A stretch of DNA of 64,000 bases from Trichocoleus desertorum NBK24 (GCF_030409055.1 NZ_CP116619.1:4481628-4545627), one strand, 5' to 3'; numbered from the stretch's first letter, positions 26,983-36,094 are shown. Notes: generated by a model not told the origin, from the letters alone. Translations and numbers: made by a program.

Positions 26983-28293
26983 ATGCCATCCCAGAAACTC
27001 TTTAGCAAACTGAAAGTTTTTTTTCACAAAGTTCGGCGATCGCGTTTCCTAGCTTTATGGATTGCTGGCTTCGTTCTGACCTTGTGCGTGGTAGTGCCTG
27101 CGCTCTCTCAGCAGCCCGTTACCCTGAACTTTTTGATTGGGGCACCAGAGCGACCCACATGGGAACCGATCATTCGAGACTTTGAGGCCACGCATCCAGG
27201 GATTCGGCTTAACTTTGTGGAAGGCCCCAACGCCACCAACGCCGTTGAGGATTTGTACACTTCTTCCTTTCTGCTAGGCAGCTCTCCCTATGACTTGGTG
27301 TACATGGATATTGTCTGGGTGCCCAAGTTTGCGGCGGCTGGTTGGCTGACGGATTTGTCCGATAAAGTCTCTGCGGCTGACTTGACAGACTTCCTAGAAG
27401 GAGATGTGGCGGGAGGACGCTATCAAGGCGGGCTGTACCGAATGCCTGTGCGATCGGATGCGGGCATGCTCTACTACCGTAAAGATTTGCTAGACGCAGC
27501 AGGTCTCAAGCCACCTGAAACCTTTACGGAATTGATGCAAGTCTCCCAAACGCTGCAAAAGAGCAAAGCGGTACCCTGGGGCTACGTATGGCAGGGTCGT
27601 CAGTATGAAGGAGCGGCTGCCATGTTCGTGGAAGTTCTGGCAGGTTCTGGTGGCTTCTGGATTGACCCTCAGACCAAAGCAGTTGGGTTGGATCGCCCAG
27701 AGTCAGTTCAGGCGGTACAATTTTTGCTCGACACCATTCAAACAGGTATCTCTCCCCCCGGAGTCGTCACTTACCAAGAGGAAGAGGCTCGGCGCTTGTT
27801 TCAAAGTGGGGCCGCAGCCTTTGTCCGTAACTGGCCTTACGCCTGGCCTCTAGCCAATGCTGAAGATTCGCCCATCCGAGGCAAGATTGCCATTAAACCA
27901 ATGGTTCACGCTCCAGGTCAAGAGAGTGCTGCTTGTCAAGGAGGTTGGGGCTGGGGAATTGCCAAGACCACCCGACATCCTAAAGAAGCCTGGGAAGCGG
28001 TGCAATATCTCACCAGCTTGGAAACCCAACGTAAAGTAACGCTGAGTACAGGCTATTTACCCTCTCGGCGATCGCTCTACAACGACCCCGAAATTGTTCG
28101 CACCTACGACTTTTTTCCAGCCATGTTGAACGTGCTAGAGAACGCAGCTTTGCGGCCTCCGATCGCTCAGTATGCTCAGGCATCCGATGTTTTGCAGCGC
28201 TATTTAAGTGCAGCTCTGACCGGGCAAATGACCCCACAACGAGCTATGACTGCTGCTGCTAACGAAACCCGCCGATTGCTAGGAACCGCTTGA
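26983..28293 (+). CDS. Carbohydrate ABC transporter substrate-binding protein
   Basis: A 436-residue family-1 solute-binding protein with a long, basic, uncleaved-looking signal segment (about 20-43, ending ALSQQ). The mature region has LNFLIGAPERPTWEPIIRDF, SPYDLVYMDIVWVPKFAAAGW, LYRMPVRSDAGMLYYRKDLL and CQGGWGWGIAKTTRHPKEAW, typical of MalE/ThuE-like binders of disaccharides or glucosylglycerol. There is no clear lipobox. It is the first gene of a four-gene operon (22 bases to the next). The ligand class, oligosaccharide or compatible solute, is an inference. Confidence 0.9.
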   Translation: MPSQKLFSKLKVFFHKVRRSRFLALWIAGFVLTLCVVVPALSQQPVTLNFLIGAPERPTWEPIIRDFEATHPGIRLNFVEGPNATNAVEDLYTSSFLLGSSPYDLVYMDIVWVPKFAAAGWLTDLSDKVSAADLTDFLEGDVAGGRYQGGLYRMPVRSDAGMLYYRKDLLDAAGLKPPETFTELMQVSQTLQKSKAVPWGYVWQGRQYEGAAAMFVEVLAGSGGFWIDPQTKAVGLDRPESVQAVQFLLDTIQTGISPPGVVTYQEEEARRLFQSGAAAFVRNWPYAWPLANAEDSPIRGKIAIKPMVHAPGQESAACQGGWGWGIAKTTRHPKEAWEAVQYLTSLETQRKVTLSTGYLPSRRSLYNDPEIVRTYDFFPAMLNVLENAALRPPIAQYAQASDVLQRYLSAALTGQMTPQRAMTAAANETRRLLGTA

Positions 28294-28314
28294 GCCGTAG
28301 GAGCAGAACTTCTA

Positions 28315-29229
28315 ATGACCACAGATACAATTCGTCAAAGAGAGCAGAGAACAGGCTGGATTCTAGTTACCCCGGCGCTTCTGTTGCTGCTGCTCGTATT
28401 TGCTTATCCCATCGGTCGGGCCTTTTGGGAAAGCTTTTTTACTAAAAACCTGGGTAGTGAACTTCAGCCTGTGTTTTCTGGGGTGGAAAACTATACCCGG
28501 ATGGCGTTGGATGGCCGCTTCTGGCAGAGCCTCCGCAACACCACCATATTTACGGTTGCCTCGGTTGTCTTGGAACTGTTGATTGGGATGGGGATTGCTT
28601 TGGTCTTAAACCAGGCTTTCCGGGGTCGAGGGATTGTGCGCACGATCGCGATTCTCCCTTGGGCTTTACCCACCGCCTTGATCGCCCTCGCTTGGACTTG
28701 GATTTTCAACGACCAGTACGGCGTGGTGAATGACATTTTGCAACGGCTTGGGTTGATTGAAACTGGGATTAACTGGTTAGGCGACCCCACCCTCGCCATG
28801 ATTGCGGTCATCATTGCAGACGTTTGGAAAACGACTCCTTTCATCAGCATTCTGTTGTTAGCTGGATTGCAATCTATTTCTAGTGATCTGTATGAAGCTC
28901 ATGCCCTGGATGGCGCTAGCGCTTGGCAAAGCTTCCGACAAATCACACTGCCGCTGTTGATGCCCCAAATTCTGATTGCGGGGCTGTTTCGCTTTGCCCA
29001 ATCCTTTGGCATCTTCGACCTGATTGCCGTGATGACCGGAGGTGGCCCTGGAGGGGCGACAGAAACCGTTTCGCTCTATGTCTACTCCACTGTTATGCGC
29101 TATCTAGACTTTGGCTATGGAGCAGCCCTAGTCGTTGTCACCTTCTTACTGTTGGTGTTGGCAGTCGCGATCGCCAACTTCTTACTCAGCAAACTCAGAG
29201 CCAGAGCGGCAGGAGTAGAAACCCGATGA
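28315..29229 (+). CDS. Sugar ABC transporter permease 1 (MalF/UgpA-type)
   Basis: A 304-residue, six-helix permease. The coupling motif EAHALDGASAWQSFRQITLPLL and the FAQSFGIFDLIAVMTGGGP loop are characteristic of the MalF/UgpA/SugA subfamily. It pairs with the next gene to form the channel. The stop overlaps the next start (ATGA at 29226-29229), indicating coupled translation. GGAGC lies upstream of ATG 28315. Confidence 0.93.
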   Translation: MTTDTIRQREQRTGWILVTPALLLLLLVFAYPIGRAFWESFFTKNLGSELQPVFSGVENYTRMALDGRFWQSLRNTTIFTVASVVLELLIGMGIALVLNQAFRGRGIVRTIAILPWALPTALIALAWTWIFNDQYGVVNDILQRLGLIETGINWLGDPTLAMIAVIIADVWKTTPFISILLLAGLQSISSDLYEAHALDGASAWQSFRQITLPLLMPQILIAGLFRFAQSFGIFDLIAVMTGGGPGGATETVSLYVYSTVMRYLDFGYGAALVVVTFLLLVLAVAIANFLLSKLRARAAGVETR

Positions 29230-30128
29230 CAACCCTTGATCGGCCCCCAGGCTCTCAATCAGATGAAATAGCTGTCGCTCAGCAGCCACCGAAGCCTGGT
29301 TTTTCCTGGCAACGTCTAGGACTACCGATCGCCGCAGTCCTGATTGCGGTGTTCTGCTTGGCTCCCATCCTCTGGCAGTTGCTTACTTCAATCAAAGTCA
29401 ACACCGACATTTCAGCGGTGCCTACGGTTTATTTTCCCACCCGCTTCACCCTGAATCACTACACAGAGCTGTTCACACGCCGCCCCTTCCTGCAATATGT
29501 CCTTAACAGCTTCCTGGTCTCTATCCTCTCAACGCTTTTAGCACTGGGTTTAGGAGCACCCGCTGCCTACGCCTTAGCCCGAATGCGGATTCCTGGTGAG
29601 AAGGCAGTGCTCGCCGGAGTTCTCATTGTGACGCTGTTTCCCTACATCTTGTTGTTTTTAGGGCTGTTGGAAGTTGTGCGATCGCTAGGCTTGGGCAACA
29701 ACTACCTATCTTTGATCATTCCCTACACCGCCATTAACCTGCCACTGACCATTCTGGTGATGCGGAGCTTCTTTCAACAGCTACCCCGTGACCTGGAAGA
29801 TGCCGCCAAAGTAGACGGCTTCAACACCTGGCAAATGCTGACGCAGATTGTTTTGCCCATGACCTTGCCCGCTCTTGTCACCACTGGCATCCTCACCTTT
29901 ATTTCCGCCTGGAATGAGTTTATCTTTGCCCTCACCTTCATCACCCGTGAGGACATGAAAACCATCCCTGTTGCCGCAGCCCAACTCGGTGGTGCCTCCA
30001 TCTTTGAAATTCCCTACGGCCCGATCGCCGCAGCTACCGTCCTCGGCACCTTACCGCTCGTCATCCTAGTGCTGTTATTCCAACGCAAAATTGTCCAAGG
30101 ACTCACTGCGGGAGCGGTGAAAGGATAA
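29226..30128 (+). CDS. Sugar ABC transporter permease 2 (MalG/UgpE-type)
   Basis: A 300-residue, six-helix permease with EDAAKVDGFNTWQMLTQIV as the coupling helix and ISAWNEFIFALTFIT as the MalG signature. A frame open further upstream is an artefact of the overlapping first permease; ATG 29226 in the ATGA overlap gives a normal length and a short cytosolic N-terminus. It ends in GAVKG, as MalG-type permeases do. The ATPase gene follows after 13 bases. Confidence 0.93.
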   Translation: MTTLDRPPGSQSDEIAVAQQPPKPGFSWQRLGLPIAAVLIAVFCLAPILWQLLTSIKVNTDISAVPTVYFPTRFTLNHYTELFTRRPFLQYVLNSFLVSILSTLLALGLGAPAAYALARMRIPGEKAVLAGVLIVTLFPYILLFLGLLEVVRSLGLGNNYLSLIIPYTAINLPLTILVMRSFFQQLPRDLEDAAKVDGFNTWQMLTQIVLPMTLPALVTTGILTFISAWNEFIFALTFITREDMKTIPVAAAQLGGASIFEIPYGPIAAATVLGTLPLVILVLLFQRKIVQGLTAGAVKG

Positions 30129-30141
30129 ATCTAAAATCGCT

Positions 30142-31221
30142 ATGGCTAAACTCGAATTACAAAACCTAAATAAAACCTATACCCCTAAAGTTGTTCCGGT
30201 TAAGGATGTCAGCTTGAGTGTGGAGGAAGGTGAATTTCTGACCCTACTAGGGCCATCGGGTTGTGGGAAATCCACGATCCTGCGGTTGATTGCGGGTCTA
30301 GAAGCTCCGACACGAGGCAATATTTCCATTGGGGGTCGAGATGTCAGTCGTATGAGTCCCGGCGATCGCAACATTGCAATGGTGTTCCAAAGTTACGCCC
30401 TCTATCCGCACCTGACGGTCTACGACAACATTGCCTCTGGCCTAAAACTCCGAGGCAAGCTCTCCGGTGAGGAAATTCGCCAACGGATTAGTGAGGTGTC
30501 TCATGTGCTGGGATTGGATGAGCTGATGAGCCGTAAACCGGGGCAGCTCTCTGGAGGACAGCGGCAACGGGTAGCAGTCGCGCGAGCTTTAGTCCGACGA
30601 CCAGATGTGTTTTTATTGGATGAACCGTTGAGTAACTTAGATGCTTTGCTTCGAGAGCATGTGCGAGCTGAACTGAAGCAACTCTTTGAATCTCAAAATA
30701 CTCCGGTTGTCTACGTAACTCACGACCAAACAGAAGCTATGACGCTTTCGACCAAGGTGGCAGTACTTTCTAACGGTTCTGTTCAACAGCTGGCGGCTCC
30801 TCATCGCATCTACACCCATCCTGCTAATCAATTTGTGGCGGGGTTTGTCGGTAGCCCTCAGATGAACTTGCTGACACTACCTTGTCAAGGTAATCACGCT
30901 TTGTTGGGAGATGCCAAGATTCCTTTGCCACCAGGCATGACTAGCCCGAAACAAGTTGTGTTGGGTATCCGACCCGAACATGTGGCGTTAGCCCACACTG
31001 AGACTCTCCCAGCAACAGTACAGGGCAAGCTATTTTTAGTAGAGAACCTGGGAATGCAGAACTTAATTAGTGTTCAGGTGCCGCATCAGCAATCTCAAAT
31101 TAGGTTGCGATCGCTATTGCCCACAGATCAAAAGTGGGACGGTGATGCTGTGACGCTGGCTCTGCCCTTGGATACCATCCACTGGTTTGATGTAGAAACA
31201 GGCGATCGCCTCAACCCCTAA
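30142..31221 (+). CDS. Sugar ABC transporter ATPase (MalK/UgpC-type)
   Basis: A 359-residue ATPase with Walker A GPSGCGKST, Q-loop MVFQSYALYPHLTV, signature LSGGQRQRVAVARAL, Walker B VFLLDEPLSNLD and H-loop YVTHDQTEAMTL. From about 240 on comes a MalK-type regulatory/TOBE region (QVVLGIRPEHV, VENLGMQNLISV). It powers the importer encoded just upstream. MalK-type subunits sometimes serve several importers. The following gene is convergent, so the operon ends here. Confidence 0.94.
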   Translation: MAKLELQNLNKTYTPKVVPVKDVSLSVEEGEFLTLLGPSGCGKSTILRLIAGLEAPTRGNISIGGRDVSRMSPGDRNIAMVFQSYALYPHLTVYDNIASGLKLRGKLSGEEIRQRISEVSHVLGLDELMSRKPGQLSGGQRQRVAVARALVRRPDVFLLDEPLSNLDALLREHVRAELKQLFESQNTPVVYVTHDQTEAMTLSTKVAVLSNGSVQQLAAPHRIYTHPANQFVAGFVGSPQMNLLTLPCQGNHALLGDAKIPLPPGMTSPKQVVLGIRPEHVALAHTETLPATVQGKLFLVENLGMQNLISVQVPHQQSQIRLRSLLPTDQKWDGDAVTLALPLDTIHWFDVETGDRLNP

Positions 31222-31242
31222 ATTCGCAAACTTAATTTAGGT

Positions 31243-32109
31243 TTAGACAGGCTCCAAAATCCAGTAATAGCCTTCATAAATTACCTTAAAACCAGCCTCT
31301 CGAAAAATCTGTTGATTGATTTCTTGATTTTCGGGTGAGGCAGGTAATAGGGGCACACTGGTATATAGCAATCCTTGGGGCGAAATTGCTTTTCTGAAGT
31401 TACGGAAGAAGTGGGTGATTTCCTTAGGTGAACTGTAGGTATAGAGAAAATCGGAACGGCTAAACAGGTGCAAGCAAGCGATGACATCAAATTTTTCTTC
31501 GGCAGATGGCAACCAATCGCCGATCTCCGAGAATTCCATGACTTTGTGCTTGTAGGAAAGCGGGTGCGAGTATTCCTGTTTGTTGTGTGGTCTGGGTTCA
31601 ATTCCAGTGACTTGTGCCCCTAGAATTTGCAGAATTTCGGCGGCGATCGGTGGGTGATCGTTGTAGAAATGCACTAGCAAGTCTTCACCATCTGGAGAAG
31701 GTGCATAAGAGGAAAGAGCACCACAGCCAATATCTAAAACTTTGAATCCGTATAGGGGGCTAGTGTTCATGTGGTCAAAATTGCCACATAATGTCCCCGC
31801 TAAAAATAGAATATGAGGATTCAAAATATGGTCTTTTAAATCAATTTTGAATCCTCTGAAACTAGGGTTGCTCCTCATCATCTGAATGATGATTTGCTTG
31901 CCGAAACTATTCAAGTTATGGATCTTTGGATATTCATCAATCTGGACATCGAAGTGATCTTTGATACCAAGCTTTGTGTGGAGTAAATCCCGTGACAAAG
32001 CCTCAATCTTAGCGGCTTCGGTAACTATTAACTTAACGGGGGGTAATATCCTGCGGTTAAGGATTTTTGAACTTCCACTTGCTTGTCTTTTAGAAGCATC
32101 AAAAGACAT
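31243..32109 (-). CDS. SAM-dependent methyltransferase, class I
   Basis: A 288-residue protein. The SAM-binding motif I KVLDIGCGALSSYAP is near 125, motif II is AQVTGIEPR, and FDVIACLHLFSRSDF is the motif IV region. The N-terminal 110 residues are helical and unlike a named family. The substrate is unknown. The gene has no HIP1 site and is A/T-richer than the importer operon it faces, from which it is separated by only 21 bases (convergent). Confidence 0.8.
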   Translation of the reverse strand: MSFDASKRQASGSSKILNRRILPPVKLIVTEAAKIEALSRDLLHTKLGIKDHFDVQIDEYPKIHNLNSFGKQIIIQMMRSNPSFRGFKIDLKDHILNPHILFLAGTLCGNFDHMNTSPLYGFKVLDIGCGALSSYAPSPDGEDLLVHFYNDHPPIAAEILQILGAQVTGIEPRPHNKQEYSHPLSYKHKVMEFSEIGDWLPSAEEKFDVIACLHLFSRSDFLYTYSSPKEITHFFRNFRKAISPQGLLYTSVPLLPASPENQEINQQIFREAGFKVIYEGYYWILEPV

Positions 32110-32226
32110 AAGATTCAGCCTAGATGTTGATGAATAAATCCATATGGATCATATCTGACTAAATCCAATTCTTGCCTGTATTAAGTTATTTGGCAAAGTT
32201 CAGAGTAATCTTCATTTGTCAGTGAT

Positions 32227-32427
32227 TTAGTTCACTACTTTAAGCAAGCCTCGATGTAGCAATTCATAAACTTGCTTGAGTAAATTCTCTTCTTGAGTGG
32301 TAAGAGCCGATTAATAGGAAGCAGCCATCAGCAAGCGTTGGTCGAGGCGGCTAATGCGGCGGGAAGCAAGGATGTTGGCAACGATTTGTTCGAGGGTGGC
32401 TTGGGGAGTAGCAAGTTCAACTGTCAT
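32227..32427 (-). pseudogene. Small cyanobacterial gene interrupted by an in-frame TAA
   Basis: Reading from ATG 32427, the frame gives MTVELATPQATLEQIVANIL, then a basic helical stretch ending RISRLDQRLLMAASY, then TAA (32310-32312). The same frame continues SALTTQEENLLKQVYELL and HRGLLKVVN to a second TAA at 32227. The whole reads as a 66-residue protein of a style I know from cyanobacterial small hypothetical proteins (ISR-DQ-LLM ... L--EE---I-RV---L--G-L-VV). The family ending being in frame implies a single nonsense change, stop readthrough or a sequencing error. Confidence 0.6.
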
Positions 32428-32590
32428 CTGTGTGGGGGGAACATCAACATATTTAATATCGGTGATCTCTCGGTTGCCACGGGTGATGTGCAATCAGTCG
32501 GCATGTGACAATTTGAGGCAGTGTCGGTGATTTAGATTACGAATCTGAGCGATCGCCTACCAGAACCCCTTGTCTGTAAAGCTTTCTGGT

Positions 32591-32827
32591 TCATTCCGTC
32601 TCTCCACTTTTGACTGCACAAGGGCTAGATTCAGGCTCTAAACTACTTAAATTTGAGGCGATGACATCAAACATAATGGTGTAGGCGGCTGTGGGCAAAA
32701 TTCGCTGCAAGATTTGCAGATGGGCTTCTGCTTCACTCCGTCGCCGAAATCGCGCTACGGTGATCGATCGCGCCTGAGGCAAACACCGGATGATGCACCA
32801 AGGCTGCAACTGGTCTTTGTAAGCCAT
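32591..32827 (-). CDS. Small conserved cyanobacterial-type hypothetical protein
   Basis: 78 residues: MAYKDQLQPWCIIRCLPQAR then ITVARFRRRSEAEAHLQILQ, resembling a family of small cyanobacterial proteins with W-CI-R-LP and ARFRRRN/SEAEAH motifs. AAGGAG lies five bases before ATG 32827, an excellent ribosome site. It is soluble and basic in the N-terminal half and acidic at the C-terminus. Function unknown. Confidence 0.75.
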   Translation of the reverse strand: MAYKDQLQPWCIIRCLPQARSITVARFRRRSEAEAHLQILQRILPTAAYTIMFDVIASNLSSLEPESSPCAVKSGETE

Positions 32828-33048
32828 AGAAACTCCTTACGATCGCCTGTTTCGCGATCGCGCTTGAGGATGATATGAGCAGGCCATTGGCTCAACGCAG
32901 CCTGAACTGTCGCCAATTAACAAAGTTTTTGGCGATCGCTGGTGAGAAATGCCTACAAGTAGCGATATTGATGAGACACTTGGAAAGAAGCAAGGAACGG
33001 GCAGCTAAGCCTTTTGGATTCCCTACTTGCTTAAGGTGTTCATTCTAT

Positions 33049-33100
33049 CTAAATCGATTTAGGGTTATTTGTCAAACCATTTTATATAAATCGATTTAGG
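33049..33100 (+). promoter_or_regulatory. Paired palindromic operator upstream of XRE regulator
   Basis: Two copies of the perfect palindrome TAAATCGATTTA (33050-33061 and 33087-33098), sharing AAATCGATTTAGG as a direct repeat with 37 bases between centres. They lie 20-70 bases upstream of the small HTH gene, and TATATA at 33083-33088 lies between them. This layout fits dimer binding and autoregulation by the XRE protein. Confidence 0.65.
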
Positions 33101-33119
33101 CTTAGTGTCCTAGGTCAAA

Positions 33120-33347
33120 ATGGCGGAAGAGCAGGAATCTACGTTGGTGAGGCTAAGGAAAAGCCACGATTTGACTCAAAAGCAAATTGCTGATGCTCTA
33201 GGGGTAACTGTACAAACCGTTAGTAATTGGGAAGTCGGTAGAGCAGAACCCAAGCTAACAATCCGCCAATTTAAGGCTCTCCTGAAGGTGCTGCAATGTT
33301 CAGCGGAAGAGTTGCCAGATAACTTAGGGCCAGCAGAGCGCTCGTAA
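33120..33347 (+). CDS. XRE-family helix-turn-helix regulator
   Basis: A 75-residue protein that is almost all HTH_3: LVRLRKSHDLTQKQIADALG is the first helices and turn, and VTVQTVSNWEVGRAEPKLT the recognition helix and cap. It is small, single-domain, cytosolic DNA-binding protein, similar to chromosomal XRE regulators common in cyanobacteria. A pair of perfect palindromes sits in its promoter region. It is convergent with the TerB/partner gene pair 58 bases away. A target beyond itself is not evident. Confidence 0.88.
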   Translation: MAEEQESTLVRLRKSHDLTQKQIADALGVTVQTVSNWEVGRAEPKLTIRQFKALLKVLQCSAEELPDNLGPAERS

Positions 33348-33405
33348 CTTATGATTCAGCTTTAGAGGTGGGAGGTTGGTGTTGGGAGGCGAGCAATATC
33401 TTTAC

Positions 33406-34863
33406 CTAAGCAAGGCTGCCTAGAGTAATTATCTGAGATTCAGTTTGGGCAACAATGCCAAGAAGTCTATCGCTATTTTGCAGTAGCTCATCCCATCCCG
33501 CATCGTTGATTCGCTGCATGTGTTCCAACCGCAGCCGATGCTCGTCAAACATCCAATACTTGATGCTGGGAATGAGATACCGAATGAGAGCCATCCACTC
33601 AGCCTGATTGATTGCTAAGGGATTTCCCTGCATTAGCGCAATTTTGCCAGCATTTCCTAGCGTGGCAATGCTATGAGCAGCTAGCAGCATTGACCGATAT
33701 TTTGGATGAGAAGCAAGATCAAACTTCACTTCCCCATGCTCTGAGTAATGTCTGAGCATGATGTAAGCACGAAGAACAATTTCAACGACTGCGGGTGTTA
33801 ATCCAGAAACCAGAAAATGCCGGAAGTCATACCCGTTCAAGTACATCCATCTGGCAACCTCACCAACAGTTCGTTGATTTTCTCCAAAGCTACCTAGATT
33901 AATTCCTTGAACAAGAGTCATAAATGGGGCAGGCAAACCCATCGGTGTCGCGACATCAGAAATTAGATGGCCTATGTGCTTTAAAACTGCTTTGATTAAA
34001 CCAATAGATTGATGAGCGGGAACTGTTTGGCATACCCACGAATGAGTTTGAGTGATTTTGTCATAGGAAAATCCCGTAATTGTTCCCCTCAAAATATCGA
34101 GCACGCCAAAGACAAAGCCAAGAACTGGATCATGCCCCAAAGACTGGAATCGATGGGACTTTGGGTTCATACCACCAATCAAATCCTGGTTATCATAAGG
34201 TACTTTACAGATATCTGAGAGATTCTGCGCCCACTGAGCAAACCAATCATCTGATCTCGTTGTGTCGTATTTCTTTAGCCAAGCTGTCAAAGAATTACCG
34301 ACTTGTCCAGCATATTCGCCAGTCTTAATTGTCTGAGGAATGCCTACCAGAAAGTAGTCAGTTAGGGCCGCAAGAATTCCACTAGCACCAACAAACATGT
34401 AGTCCCATTTATCCCACTTAAATTGAGCATCATAGGATTCATCTTGCAACCTCTTTAAGTCTGCTTGCGTGAGGAAAGCTTCATAGGGTGCTAGAGGGTC
34501 AAGCCCACTCCGAAGTGAATAAACTTGGCAATTTCTAACAAAGCTGTCCCAGTCTCGAAACTCAATTTTTGTAAGTTCAGTCTTAATCAGGGCACGACGT
34601 TTGTTATAGAGTTGAAGAATTTCCTCCGCACGAAAATCGCTAAAGTCCTCTTCTTCAAACAAATCAACAGATACTTCTAGCTCAGCCATTATTTGGTCAA
34701 GCTCTCGGATCTGTTCTGCAAGACTATCAACGTCGCGAAAGCTTGTCTCTACATTGGCTAGTGTCGTCTCGATTTCTGATACTGCTTGATCACAATTCTG
34801 CAAGATGCGGTTTTGAGTTTGAAGTACAGCTCTTAGCTCAACAACAAGTTTATCTGAAAGCAT
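33406..34863 (-). CDS. Unknown protein coupled to TerB-domain gene
   Basis: A 485-residue protein I cannot assign. Residues 5-100 are predicted coiled coil (heptad-rich, LQTQNRILQNCDQAVSEIE). The middle has a hydrophobic segment MFVGASGILAALTDYFLVGI. Next come two His/Asp-containing blocks, HRFQSLGHDPVLGFVFGVLD (about 237-256) and KHIGHLISDVATPMGLP (about 295-311), faintly recalling the H...D pattern of YdjM-like membrane hydrolases. ATG 34863 follows the upstream stop by one base (TAGGATG) with GGAG nine bases upstream, so the two proteins are made together. No HIP1 sites. Confidence 0.75.
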   Translation of the reverse strand: MLSDKLVVELRAVLQTQNRILQNCDQAVSEIETTLANVETSFRDVDSLAEQIRELDQIMAELEVSVDLFEEEDFSDFRAEEILQLYNKRRALIKTELTKIEFRDWDSFVRNCQVYSLRSGLDPLAPYEAFLTQADLKRLQDESYDAQFKWDKWDYMFVGASGILAALTDYFLVGIPQTIKTGEYAGQVGNSLTAWLKKYDTTRSDDWFAQWAQNLSDICKVPYDNQDLIGGMNPKSHRFQSLGHDPVLGFVFGVLDILRGTITGFSYDKITQTHSWVCQTVPAHQSIGLIKAVLKHIGHLISDVATPMGLPAPFMTLVQGINLGSFGENQRTVGEVARWMYLNGYDFRHFLVSGLTPAVVEIVLRAYIMLRHYSEHGEVKFDLASHPKYRSMLLAAHSIATLGNAGKIALMQGNPLAINQAEWMALIRYLIPSIKYWMFDEHRLRLEHMQRINDAGWDELLQNSDRLLGIVAQTESQIITLGSLA

Positions 34864-34864
34864 C

Positions 34865-36094
34865 CTAAGCTTCTCCAGAAGCCTGCTTTCGTTTGGCAAC
34901 TAGCTGTTGTAGGTACTTCAATCTTTCACTAAGAACCTGAATTGCTTCTCTGCTTGCATCTGCACTATCAGCTTTAGATTGGAGGTTAGAAGCTTTCTCC
35001 TGAAGAGCCATAATTCGCTCTACCAATCCATTAATTGCACCTTGAAGATTCTCAATAACAAGTTGAGCCTGACGTTCTCTTTTTTCCATGTCTTCTTGCT
35101 TAGCTTTGTTACCTCCTACGTCGAGCAAGCTTGAGACTCCCATGAAAATACCTGCACCAACTAAGACGGCCACACCGATTCCAGGTACCATGCCTAATCC
35201 CAAACCGAGAGCAGCTAAACCCGATGTAATTCCGGCGGCACTAAGCCCCATTACTGAACCAGAGAAGTAAACAGCAGCAATTGGAATTCCAACAGCAGAG
35301 AGACTTGCAGCAGCACCTTTTACAGCATCAGATGCTTGGTTGTCGTCTAGCCCACGAGCACGAATAGCTCTAATTTTCTGGATGAATGTCTTGATAGCTT
35401 CAAGCTGCTCATTTGTAATCCAGAGTTCTGATTGAGCTAATTTAATTGCTCTTGCTTCATTAGGATCAAGAACATCATCGGCCCAAGCTGTGTCTACAAG
35501 ATTCACCATCAAACCAAAGCGAAGATTATCATCAGCCTCAGCTAATTGGCTAAGAGTTTCCCAGAGAGGCGGTGGCTCAATAATGTAAGACTGAACTTGC
35601 CGCTTTCCTACTTCAGACATGCCTTCTAAATCCATCATGCCGAAGATCAAATCCATCTCATCTTTATCAAACGAGCCATCAGCAGCAGCGATCGCAAACA
35701 ACGCTCCATAAAAGGCAATGCGATCGCTCTCGGCAACTTGAGACAAATCTAACGGTTTATTTATGGAATCTTGAGAGCTATTGTTAGTAGTGTCTGAAAT
35801 TACCTGACTCGCTTGTGCAGCATTTTTGCTAATTGTTTCTCCAGCTTTCATGGCTGCTTCTGCTACTGTTTGACTGACTTTCTGTGCTGTAGCATTATTT
35901 GTGGCGACTCCAGCCTTAGTTATCGTTTCTGCAACGTTTTGGCTCGTTTTGGATGCAGCATCACTAACAGTTGTTCCAATTTCTGATGCCTTTTCTGCGG
36001 CTACTTTTCCCACCTGCTGAGCTTTGTTATTAACAGTTTCACTAACTTCCGACACTTTTTGGGTGATCGACTTCCAAAAGGGTGATTCTTGCAC
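34865..36094 (-). CDS. TerB-like domain protein with LEA-like and glycine-rich membrane segments
   Basis: A 409-residue protein in four parts. 10-105: amphipathic Ala/Lys/Thr/Ser repeats of LEA or apolipoprotein type. 115-240: a TerB-like helical bundle (AFYGALFAIAAADGSFDKDE, then NLVDTAWADDVLDPNEA), with acidic residues placed as in tellurite-resistance TerB. 262-325: a very hydrophobic Gly/Ala hairpin (MGLSAAGITSGLAALGLGLG). 335-405: a coiled coil. The start is either GTG 36094 (AAAGGA six bases upstream, chosen) or GTG 36160. It is the first gene of the pair; a membrane-associated stress or defence role is only an inference. Confidence 0.75.
   Translation of the reverse strand: MQESPFWKSITQKVSEVSETVNNKAQQVGKVAAEKASEIGTTVSDAASKTSQNVAETITKAGVATNNATAQKVSQTVAEAAMKAGETISKNAAQASQVISDTTNNSSQDSINKPLDLSQVAESDRIAFYGALFAIAAADGSFDKDEMDLIFGMMDLEGMSEVGKRQVQSYIIEPPPLWETLSQLAEADDNLRFGLMVNLVDTAWADDVLDPNEARAIKLAQSELWITNEQLEAIKTFIQKIRAIRARGLDDNQASDAVKGAAASLSAVGIPIAAVYFSGSVMGLSAAGITSGLAALGLGLGMVPGIGVAVLVGAGIFMGVSSLLDVGGNKAKQEDMEKRERQAQLVIENLQGAINGLVERIMALQEKASNLQSKADSADASREAIQVLSERLKYLQQLVAKRKQASGEA

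Noticed and set aside
28923-29225. Upstream extension of the second sugar permease
   Set aside because: Out-of-frame reading of the first permease; the ATGA overlap at 29226 marks the true start.
32875-33099. Possible 74-residue gene before the XRE regulator
   Set aside because: No family character, Cys/Arg-rich composition, and it overlaps the palindromic operator.
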